64,000 nt of DNA, from the NCBI RefSeq assembly GCF_034424375.1, contig NZ_CP139965.1, positions 1,984,001 through 2,048,000 of the forward strand, written 5' to 3'. Positions 17,417-24,215 of this stretch are shown here, piece by piece. The first letter of the stretch is position 1, and the number at the start of each line of letters is the position of its first letter. The DNA is from Paraburkholderia kururiensis. Lineage in GTDB: Bacteria; Pseudomonadota; Gammaproteobacteria; Burkholderiales; Burkholderiaceae. The position numbers and the translations under genes are program-made. The notes under the pieces are model-generated. The model was not told the origin of the DNA. It saw only the letters and a program-made list of their open reading frames with translations, and did not search any database.

Positions 17417-19099
17417 TTAGTCGTCGCGACGCGAAGTGCGCGATCCGTCCTGACGGCGGCCGCTGTAGCCGCCTTCGCGCGAGCGGCCGTAGCCTTCGCG
17501 GGAGCCGCCGCCGAAGCCGCGGGAGTCGCCGGAACCGCTGCGCTGACCGCCGGGGCGGCCATCACGGGCGCCATAGCCGTCGCGCGACTGGCCGCCGCTC
17601 GGCGCGCCGTAACCACCGCGCGAAGCACCGTCCGCGGACTTGTTGGCCCAGCCCCCCGTACGTTGACCGCCCTGGCCGTAGCCGCCGCCCGGCTTGCCGC
17701 CATTACCGAAGCGGCGACCGCCGTTGCCGCCACCCGGACGGCCGCGACCGAAGCCGCGATTGGCGGGCGCCGTCTTGCGAGGCTCGAAGCCCTCGACCAC
17801 GTTGACGGGCAACGTGGTGTGCACAAAGCGCTCGATGCGCTTGAGCGCGCCTTGCTCGGCGTGATGGACGAGGCTTACCGCGATGCCCGAGCGGCCCGCA
17901 CGACCGGTACGGCCGATGCGGTGCACGTAGTCTTCGGCGAACTTGGGCAGATCGTAGTTGAACACGTGCGTGATGCCGGGGATGTCGATGCCGCGCGCAG
18001 CCACGTCGGTTGCAACCAGCACGCGAACGCGGCGCTCGCGCAGCGCGCGGATGGTGCGGTTACGTGCGCCCTGGGGCAGGTCGCCGTGCAGCGCGGCCGT
18101 TTCGAAACCGGCGTCGGCGAGGCGACCGGCAAGCTGGTCGGCGTCCATCTTGGTTGCCGTGAACACGATGGCCTGGTCGAGGCCGGTGTCGCGCAGCAGA
18201 TGGTCGAGCAGACGGTTCTTATGGTCGCGGTCGTCGACGTAGTGCACCGTCTGCGCGATGTTCGCACGCGACTCGAGGCGCTGCACGATCTCGATACGCT
18301 CCGGATCCTTCAGCAGGCGGCTCGTGAGCGAACCGATCTTGCCGTCCAGCGTGGCCGAAAAAAGCATGGTCTGACGCGTGGCCGGCGTGGCGGCCACGAT
18401 CGTTTCGATGTCGTCGATGAAGCCCATGTCGAGCATGCGGTCGGCTTCGTCGAGCACCAGCATCTGGAGTTCGGACAGGTCGATGCGACCGCGCTCGAGA
18501 TGGTCGAGCAGACGGCCCGGCGTCGCGACGAGAATCTCAGGGTTCTTCGCGAGCAGCATCAACTGCTGGCCATATGCGACGCCGCCCAGAATGCTGAGCG
18601 TGCGCAGGCGGCGCAGATGCTTGCCGTAGGTCGATGCGGCGGTGGTCACCTGCATGGCGAGCTCGCGGGTGGGCGTGAGCACGAGGAGTCCAGGGCGCGC
18701 GACCGGCTGCGGACGGCGGCCACGGCGCTCGCCTTGCGCGTCGCCCGAACGGGGTTCGCGCGGCTGGCTGGCTTGCGTCTTTTGCAGTTGGGCGAAGCGC
18801 TCGATGGCGGGCAGCATGAAGGCCGCGGTCTTGCCGGAGCCGGTCGGGCTCGAAACGAGCAGGTCGCGGCCCGCGATGGCGGCCGGAATGGCACGCTGCT
18901 GCACGGGCGTGGGTACCTTGTAGCCCGCCGCGGTGAGCGCCGAAACGATTTCGGGCGAGAGGCCGAGCGACGCGAACGACGGGCCTTCCGGCGTGACAGC
19001 GGCGGCGGCGTCGTGCGCGGGAGCGGCCTGCTGTTCGTTGTCACCGAAGACGTCGTTGGCGAGGGCGGTCAGCGGGCTGGGGGTGTTACTCGAAGTCAT
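17417..19099 (-). CDS. rhlE: DEAD-box ATP-dependent RNA helicase RhlE
   Basis: RNA helicase acting in ribosome assembly and RNA decay, 560 residues from the ATG at 19099 (AAGGA just upstream). Motif I is SSPTGSGKT at residues 83-91, followed by PTRELAMQ, LDEADRMLDMG, SAT and HRIGRTGRAGR. A basic insert of about 30 residues (PREPRSGDAQGERRGRRPQP) lies between motif I and motif Ia. Residues about 440-560 form a Gly/Arg/Ser/Tyr-rich tail with many RGG- and GYG-type repeats, which probably binds RNA without fixed structure. A longer frame extends upstream to 19213 but lacks helicase similarity. A strong terminator follows. Confidence 0.93.
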   Translation of the reverse strand: MTSSNTPSPLTALANDVFGDNEQQAAPAHDAAAAVTPEGPSFASLGLSPEIVSALTAAGYKVPTPVQQRAIPAAIAGRDLLVSSPTGSGKTAAFMLPAIERFAQLQKTQASQPREPRSGDAQGERRGRRPQPVARPGLLVLTPTRELAMQVTTAASTYGKHLRRLRTLSILGGVAYGQQLMLLAKNPEILVATPGRLLDHLERGRIDLSELQMLVLDEADRMLDMGFIDDIETIVAATPATRQTMLFSATLDGKIGSLTSRLLKDPERIEIVQRLESRANIAQTVHYVDDRDHKNRLLDHLLRDTGLDQAIVFTATKMDADQLAGRLADAGFETAALHGDLPQGARNRTIRALRERRVRVLVATDVAARGIDIPGITHVFNYDLPKFAEDYVHRIGRTGRAGRSGIAVSLVHHAEQGALKRIERFVHTTLPVNVVEGFEPRKTAPANRGFGRGRPGGGNGGRRFGNGGKPGGGYGQGGQRTGGWANKSADGASRGGYGAPSGGQSRDGYGARDGRPGGQRSGSGDSRGFGGGSREGYGRSREGGYSGRRQDGSRTSRRDD

Positions 19100-19475
19100 G
19101 TAAATCCTTGGAACGCAGGAAATGGAACGTCGGCGCCAATCGACACAACCCTGGTCGTCGGATTCAGCGGGCATGAAGCCGCGAGCAAATCGAAAAACGG
19201 GGGCAACTCGCAACCGTGAGCGAGTTTCTAGTTAGAAGCTGTTTCGGATGCGGCGCACCGGATGGTATGCCGCCAGCCTGATCTTTGACGGCCCCGAACA
19301 GGGCCAAGGCAGAGGGGGACAGGTTCTAAACTGGATTGGAGCATAACGCTACGAAGCGCTGTGCCGCGAAACCGGTTTGCACCGAGGCCAAGGCAAAACG
19401 CAGCTGGCATTATAAAGAGATTTGTTGCGCCGCGCCACATCGATTTCGGTTTTTCGTCCCGCCGCCCCCCGGGCG
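19100..19475 (-). promoter_or_regulatory. Gene-free region: rhlE promoter and long leader
   Basis: These 376 bases between the acyl-CoA-binding protein gene and rhlE contain no supportable gene. On the minus strand a perfect -10 box TATAAT lies at 19409-19414, though the -35 position is poor. Starting near 19402 the rhlE mRNA would carry a leader of about 300 bases, long enough to fold and regulate translation. Confidence 0.45.
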
Positions 19476-19745
19476 TCAGGAAGCCGTGCCGTTTTTCAGG
19501 GACTCCACGAGCTCCACGTACTGCTGGCGCGCCGTTTCCTGCGGGGTACCTTTGAGCGCGGCCCAGGCATCGTGCTTGTACTTGCCGACGATGTCGGCGA
19601 AACCCGGCTTGTCGCCGTGCACGTCGCCTTCGGTTGCCTGCTTGAAGAGCGCGTAAAGACGCAGCAGCGTCAGATTGCCGGGGCGCTCGGGCAGCTGTTT
19701 CACGTCTTCCTGGGCCTGTGCGAACAGTGCATCGACATCGCTCAT
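19476..19745 (-). CDS. Acyl-CoA-binding protein
   Basis: Small cytosolic protein of 89 residues that binds medium- and long-chain acyl-CoA esters. The ATG at 19745 is chosen because GGAG lies just upstream; an in-frame ATG 12 bases earlier is possible. The four-helix family pattern is clear: ALFAQAQEDVKQLPERP, LRLYALFKQATEGDV, KYKHDAWAALKGTPQETARQ and YVELVESLK. The Tyr and Lys residues in these blocks contact the acyl-CoA. Such proteins are common in eukaryotes and found in only some bacteria, including Burkholderia. It may be co-transcribed with rhlE but the gap of nearly 400 bases and the internal -10 box argue against it. Confidence 0.92.
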   Translation of the reverse strand: MSDVDALFAQAQEDVKQLPERPGNLTLLRLYALFKQATEGDVHGDKPGFADIVGKYKHDAWAALKGTPQETARQQYVELVESLKNGTAS

Positions 19746-19884
19746 CGTTTTCTCCATGGCAGTGGCGGGAATGGCCGTCGATGGTAACAGCGGCGCCGGC
19801 CATGACGCTGGAGCAACTCTTCCAAACGGCGGGCGGGCTGGCCGCCGCCGGCCAGGGCAAGAGCGGGGCATTACAATAGCGGGC

Positions 19885-20697
19885 ATGACTCAAACTGTGC
19901 TGCTTGCCATCGATACGTCGACCGAATTCTGCTCGGTCGCCTTGCTTTGCTCCGCCGGCAATACGTCCGGCAGCTCCGCCCCGGACGCCCAGGACGCGCT
20001 GCGCATCTGGACGCGCCACGAGGCCACGGGCGCGGTGTCCAGCACACGTCTTCTGCCCGCCGTTCGCGAACTGTTCGACGAAGCGGGCTTCGGGCTGACC
20101 GATTGCGACGCCATCGCGTTCGGCGCCGGACCGGGCTCGTTCACCGGTCTGCGCACGGCGACGGGCGTTGCACAAGGGCTGGCATTCGGGCTCGGCGTGC
20201 CGGTCGTGCCGGTCAGCACACTCGTTGCCTGCGCCGAAGCGGCGCGGCTTGCCGACCCATCCGCCACGCGGGTGCTCGCGGCGCTCGATGCACGCATGGA
20301 CGAGGTCTATTGGGCCGACTTCGCGTGGGACGACGCGCAGCAGGAATGGCGCACGATCCAGTCGGCGTCGCTGGACGCTCCCGCGCAACTCGTGATTCCC
20401 GACGAGCCGTTCACGCTGGCCGGCAATGCCGCGGCGGCGTTCGGCGAGCGCTTGCCTGCGGCGGCTCACGCCCAGCACGTGAACGGCGAGGCTGTGCCTC
20501 ATGCCCGCGCAGTGGCGGTCACGGCGCTGCGTGCCTTGCGTGCCGGCCGTACCGTGCGGCCCGATCAAGCCGCGCCCGAGTACGTGCGCAACAAGGTGGC
20601 GCAAACGGTGGCCGAGCGGCTCGCGGCCAAGGCGACAACGCACGCGGGCACGCTGGCCTCTCGCGAGACGCACGGTAGTCCCGAGGGCGCGCAATGA
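19885..20697 (+). CDS. tsaB: tRNA N6-threonylcarbamoyladenosine biosynthesis protein TsaB
   Basis: Partner of TsaD, TsaE and TsaC in making the t6A modification at position 37 of ANN-decoding tRNAs. It has 270 residues from the ATG at 19885. The actin-like ATPase fold begins with LLAIDTSTEFCSVAL, followed by the dimerisation block FGAGPGSFTGLRTATGVAQG. The C-terminal part resembles other TsaB proteins, with VPVSTLVACAEAA and LDARMDEVYWA. A TACAAT box (19872-19877) lies just upstream. Its stop overlaps the rimI start (ATGA), the first of three tight overlaps in this operon. tsaB-rimI pairing is widespread in bacteria. Confidence 0.95.
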   Translation: MTQTVLLAIDTSTEFCSVALLCSAGNTSGSSAPDAQDALRIWTRHEATGAVSSTRLLPAVRELFDEAGFGLTDCDAIAFGAGPGSFTGLRTATGVAQGLAFGLGVPVVPVSTLVACAEAARLADPSATRVLAALDARMDEVYWADFAWDDAQQEWRTIQSASLDAPAQLVIPDEPFTLAGNAAAAFGERLPAAAHAQHVNGEAVPHARAVAVTALRALRAGRTVRPDQAAPEYVRNKVAQTVAERLAAKATTHAGTLASRETHGSPEGAQ

Positions 20698-21188
20698 GTG
20701 GCGTGTTGCTGGCCGATCGCTATCTGTCGCCGATGACCGAAAGCGATCTCGACGAAGTGGTATCCATCGAGAAGGTCGCCTACGAATTTCCCTGGACGCG
20801 CGGCAATTTCGAGGACTCGCTGCGCAACGGCTACTTCGGCATCTGCATGCGGCACGTGACGGGCACGCTGCTCGGCTACTGCGTGCTGATGCCGGTGGTC
20901 GACGAAATGCACGTGCTCAACCTCTGCGTGGCGCCGAGCGCGCAGGGCGCGGGCGCTGGGCTCGCGCTGCTGCGCGAGGCGGTGCGCATGGCGCGCAACC
21001 AGCGTCTCGAAGGGCTGCTGCTCGAGGTGCGGCCGTCGAACCATCGGGCGATCCGGCTTTACGAGCGTTTCGGGTTCAAGTCGATCGGCCGGCGCAAGAA
21101 CTACTACCCGGCGCGTCATCGCAGCCGGGAGGACGCGATCGTGATGCGTTTTTCGTTTGCAGAGGAGGGCGTGCATGACGCTCCGTGA
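20694..21188 (+). CDS. rimI: Ribosomal protein S18 alanine N-acetyltransferase RimI
   Basis: GNAT enzyme of 164 residues that acetylates the N-terminal alanine of ribosomal protein S18. The ATG at 20694 overlaps the tsaB stop by four bases. The acetyl-CoA loop is VAPSAQGAGAGLALLREA, and the RimI-type blocks EKVAYEFPWTRGNFEDSLRN, LEVRPSNHRAIRLYERFGFK and KNYYPA are all present. Its 3' end overlaps the next gene by 14 bases. Identification rests on both these motifs and its fusion-like linkage to tsaB. Confidence 0.95.
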   Translation: MSGVLLADRYLSPMTESDLDEVVSIEKVAYEFPWTRGNFEDSLRNGYFGICMRHVTGTLLGYCVLMPVVDEMHVLNLCVAPSAQGAGAGLALLREAVRMARNQRLEGLLLEVRPSNHRAIRLYERFGFKSIGRRKNYYPARHRSREDAIVMRFSFAEEGVHDAP

Positions 21189-22206
21189 GACCGTGCTGGA
21201 AGAGATGGGCCTGGCGCCCGTGTGGGTGCGCCGAGGTGCGGAAGGCCAGCGTTCTGCCGACGTGAGCGACCAATCCGGCGCGGACGAGGCGCTCGCAACG
21301 ACGCGAGAGCGGGATGCGGCGGCCGAGCCTCGAGCCGCGGCGTCAGTGACACGGGGCGAAGAGTCGGCTTCGGACGTCACCGCCGCGGCAGTCGCTGTGC
21401 CGTCGATGGCCGCTGGAACGTCGGGCCGCGCTACGGCGGTTGCCGACACCCCGACAGCCACGGCCTCCGGAATGCCAAACGCCGATACGGCGGTTCAGCC
21501 GTCGGCAACCGCTGCCCGCCTCGTCGACGAGCCGCCACCCGCAGAGGACGACTTTGCCTGGTTCGACGCCCCGTCGCCCGTGCCGGAGCGGCAAGCCCCG
21601 ATGGCTCAGGACACGCCCGGTGAGCCATCCGTCGCGACGCTCGACTGGGACGCGCTCGCCGCACGCGTGGCGGGGTGCCAGCGCTGCCGCCTCTGCGAGA
21701 AGCGCACCAACACGGTGTTCGGCGTGGGCGACCGCGAGGCCGAATGGATGCTGGTGGGCGAGGCGCCCGGCGAGAATGAAGACCGCCAGGGCGAGCCGTT
21801 CGTCGGCCAGGCGGGCAAGCTGCTCGACAACATGCTGCGCGCGCTGACGCTCGCACGGGGCAACAACGTCTACATCGCGAACGTCATCAAGTGCCGTCCG
21901 CCCGGCAACCGCAATCCGGAGCCCGACGAAGTGGCGCGCTGCGAGCCTTATCTGCAGCGCCAGGTCGCGCTCGTGAAGCCGAAGATCATCGTCGCGCTCG
22001 GCCGCTTTGCCGCGCAGAGCCTGCTCAAGACCGACGCCAGCATTTCGTCGCTGCGCGGGCGCGTGCACGAGTACGAGGGCGTACCGGTGATCGTCACGTA
22101 TCACCCCGCCTACTTGCTGCGCAGTCTCCACGACAAGGCGAAGGCGTGGACCGACCTTTGCCTCGCACGCGATACGTGGCGCAAGGGCGCCGGCGGCGAA
22201 GGATGA
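21175..22206 (+). CDS. Family 4 uracil-DNA glycosylase-like protein with HolD-like N-terminal peptide
   Basis: 343 residues from the ATG at 21175, which has GAGGAGG upstream and overlaps rimI by 14 bases. The C-terminal half (about 160-343) is a family 4 uracil-DNA glycosylase with an intact set of features: four cysteines for a 4Fe-4S cluster (Cys168, Cys171, Cys240, Cys256), motif GEAPGENED (195-203) with QGEPFVGQAGK after it, and HPAYLLRS with His310. It should therefore remove uracil from DNA. The first 21 residues, LRETVLEEMGLAPVWVRRG, are conserved-looking and resemble the start of the DNA polymerase III psi subunit. Residues 22-160 are a disordered Ala/Thr/Arg/Glu linker. Neighbour rimI lies beside holD in E. 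coli. The glycosylase call is secure; a replisome role is inference. Confidence 0.9.
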   Translation: MTLRETVLEEMGLAPVWVRRGAEGQRSADVSDQSGADEALATTRERDAAAEPRAAASVTRGEESASDVTAAAVAVPSMAAGTSGRATAVADTPTATASGMPNADTAVQPSATAARLVDEPPPAEDDFAWFDAPSPVPERQAPMAQDTPGEPSVATLDWDALAARVAGCQRCRLCEKRTNTVFGVGDREAEWMLVGEAPGENEDRQGEPFVGQAGKLLDNMLRALTLARGNNVYIANVIKCRPPGNRNPEPDEVARCEPYLQRQVALVKPKIIVALGRFAAQSLLKTDASISSLRGRVHEYEGVPVIVTYHPAYLLRSLHDKAKAWTDLCLARDTWRKGAGGEG

Positions 22207-23396
22207 AGAAAGGCGCGCCGGGCGAGTGCGGTGCCGCCGTGCCCGATGAGCCGGCATCGCGGGCCCGGTCGCACGCCGATCCGCACCTCGGGCCGTACTC
22301 GGCATCGCAGCCCGAACCGACAACCGAACCGACAACCGAACCGACAACCGAACAACCGGCCGACGTCGCACCCGACATGTCGCCGGACATCGTTCCGGAC
22401 GCGCAGTCACCGCAGCCCGAACACGTCAGCCAGGATGCCCGTCTCGATTCGCTGCGCGACACCGCCGTGCGAGACCTCGCGTGGCTGCTTTTCAGCCCCG
22501 GCCTGTTGCGGGCACAGCCGCCAGCCGATCTGCTCGCCGATCCATTCGAATCGGCGAGCGAGCGGGCGGACACCATCGACTGGCTCGTTGCTCTGGATCG
22601 CGACGCGCTCGCGCTGCACAGCGCCATCGCGGCAGCGCGCGTGACGCGGCTTGGCCGCTATGCCGAATGCCTGCTCGGCTGGTTTCTGCAGCATGGTCCC
22701 GCAGCGCGGCTCGTGGCGGCGAACGTCGCGCTGCGCCGCGCGGGCGTCACGCTCGGCGAATGCGATTTTCTCGTGGAAACCCACAGCGGCCGTCGCCGGC
22801 ATTGGGAACTGGCCGTGAAGTGCTACCTGCAGGCGGGCGACGGGCGCGCGCGCCTCGCGGACTACGTCGGCCCGAATCTGCAGGATCGCTTCGACCTCAA
22901 GCTGTCGCATCTGCTCGGTCATCAGTTGCCGCTCAGCGGGCGCGAGGAGTTTGCAACGCTCGGACATCGCGGGCCGTGGGAAGCGCGGATGTTCGTCAAA
23001 GGGTGGTTGTTTTATCGGGCGGAGAACCTGCCCGACGAAGCTGCTGCGCGCAACGCGGAGCCGCTTGCCCCTGAACTCGCGCCCGATCACGCGCGCGGCT
23101 GGTGGACGACCCGCGGCGACTGGCCTCGCTTCGCGTCGGACCACGCCATGGTCTGGCGCAGGCTGTCCCGGCTCGAATGGCTGGCGCCGCGCCGGTATCG
23201 TGACGACGAAGGGCAGGTACCGCTCGTCGACGCCTATACGCTGGCCGAACAGCTTGAAGATGGATCAGGACCGGCGATGGTGGCCGCGTTCGCGCGCGAT
23301 GCGAGCGGCGCCTGCACCGAGCGCTCGCGCGGCTTCATCGTTCCGGACGACTGGCCGCGGCACGCGCAGGCATTCGCGCGTCACCACCAGCGATAG
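22203..23396 (+). CDS. DUF1853 family protein
   Basis: 397-residue protein of unknown function. The ATG at 22203 overlaps the stop of the glycosylase gene (ATGA). Residues 1-75 are disordered and hold a triple PTTE repeat. The conserved part begins near RDTAVRDLAWLLFSPGLL and includes LGRYAECLLGWFLQHG, CDFLVETHSGRRRHWELAVK, YVGPNLQDRFDLKLSHLLGH and ARMFVKGWLFY. The charged strand pattern (ECDFLV, then HWELAVKCYL) recalls the core of PD-(D/E)XK nucleases, which would suit its place behind a DNA glycosylase, but I cannot prove this. Its 3' end overlaps the convergent thiD gene by 16 bases. Confidence 0.8.
   Translation: MKKGAPGECGAAVPDEPASRARSHADPHLGPYSASQPEPTTEPTTEPTTEQPADVAPDMSPDIVPDAQSPQPEHVSQDARLDSLRDTAVRDLAWLLFSPGLLRAQPPADLLADPFESASERADTIDWLVALDRDALALHSAIAAARVTRLGRYAECLLGWFLQHGPAARLVAANVALRRAGVTLGECDFLVETHSGRRRHWELAVKCYLQAGDGRARLADYVGPNLQDRFDLKLSHLLGHQLPLSGREEFATLGHRGPWEARMFVKGWLFYRAENLPDEAAARNAEPLAPELAPDHARGWWTTRGDWPRFASDHAMVWRRLSRLEWLAPRRYRDDEGQVPLVDAYTLAEQLEDGSGPAMVAAFARDASGACTERSRGFIVPDDWPRHAQAFARHHQR
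22317..22352 (+). repeat. Three perfect 12-bp tandem repeats in the DUF1853 gene
   Basis: The unit CCGACAACCGAA occurs three times in a row and encodes PTTE each time, in the disordered N-terminus. Being a multiple of three bases, copy-number changes would keep the frame, so this is a likely length-variable site among strains. Confidence 0.9.
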
Positions 23397-24187
23397 AAGT
23401 GATGAACGGGGCCCACGCCGTGGCCGACGTCGAGCCGGCTGCTCGCTTCGATGGCGCCCGTCAGGTATTGCTTGGCATCGGCCACCGCTGCGGCGAGGCT
23501 GTCGCGCTGCGGCGCGAGCGCGGCAATCGCCGATGAAAGTGTGCAGCCCGTTCCGTGCGTGTTCCTGACCGGAACGCGTGCACCGCCCAGGCGTAGCGTG
23601 CCGCTCTCCTGCACCAACCAGTCGGGGCTCTCGTCTGTGCCAAGATGCCCGCCCTTCACCAGCACGGCGCGCGCGCCCAGCTTTCGCAGCGCTTCGCCCT
23701 GGCGCACCATGCCGGCTTCGTTGGTCGCTGTCGCTTCGCTGAGCAGCGCCGCGGCCTCAGGCAGGTTGGGCGTGACCACGTCGGCGAGCGGCAGCAGTTC
23801 GTCGCGCAATGCGGCGACCGCGTCGGCTGCGAGCAAGGCGTGATTGCTCTTCGAGATCATCACCGTGTCGAGCACGATGCACGGCGGACGGTAGCGTGTC
23901 AGCGCCGCGGCGACCGCGTGCACGATAGCCGCGTTCGCCAGCATGCCGATCTTGACCGCGTCGATGCGGATGTCGTCGAACACCGCGTCGAGCTGGGCCG
24001 TTACGAACGCCGGCTCCGGCGCGTGCACGCCCGTCACGCCGCGCGTGTTCTGCGCGGTGAGCGCCGTAATTACGCTTGCTCCGTAGGCGCCGAGCGCGGA
24101 GAAGGTTTTCAGGTCGGCCTGAATGCCCGCCCCGCCGCCGGAGTCGGAGCCGGCGATGGTGAGCACGTTGGGAATGGGATGAGTCAT
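23381..24187 (-). CDS. thiD: Hydroxymethylpyrimidine / phosphomethylpyrimidine kinase
   Basis: Ribokinase-family enzyme of thiamine biosynthesis that phosphorylates HMP twice to HMP-PP; 268 residues. The N-terminal LTIAGSDSGGGAGIQADLKT and GAYGASVITALTAQNTRGV bind the pyrimidine; KIGML, DTVMISKS and TPNLPEAAALL lie in the core, and the C-terminal NTHGTGCTLSSAIAA is the ATP/anion-hole motif with the catalytic base Asp or Cys position shown as GTGC. Length is standard. No thiamine riboswitch was recognised upstream, which fits its position 28 bases after lplT on the same strand. Its 3' end overlaps the convergent DUF1853 gene. Confidence 0.95.
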   Translation of the reverse strand: MTHPIPNVLTIAGSDSGGGAGIQADLKTFSALGAYGASVITALTAQNTRGVTGVHAPEPAFVTAQLDAVFDDIRIDAVKIGMLANAAIVHAVAAALTRYRPPCIVLDTVMISKSNHALLAADAVAALRDELLPLADVVTPNLPEAAALLSEATATNEAGMVRQGEALRKLGARAVLVKGGHLGTDESPDWLVQESGTLRLGGARVPVRNTHGTGCTLSSAIAALAPQRDSLAAAVADAKQYLTGAIEASSRLDVGHGVGPVHHFYRWW

Positions 24188-24215
24188 GACAGCGGGAGGG
24201 CGTTGCGACGCCCGA

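Noticed and set aside
19228..20694. Open reading frame antisense to tsaB and reaching the rhlE leader
   Set aside because: It contradicts the confident tsaB gene on the plus strand and the acyl-CoA-binding protein gene in another frame.
22317..22352. Tandem repeat considered as a CRISPR array
   Set aside because: Unit of 12 bases, directly adjacent, in frame in a gene; no spacers and no cas genes.
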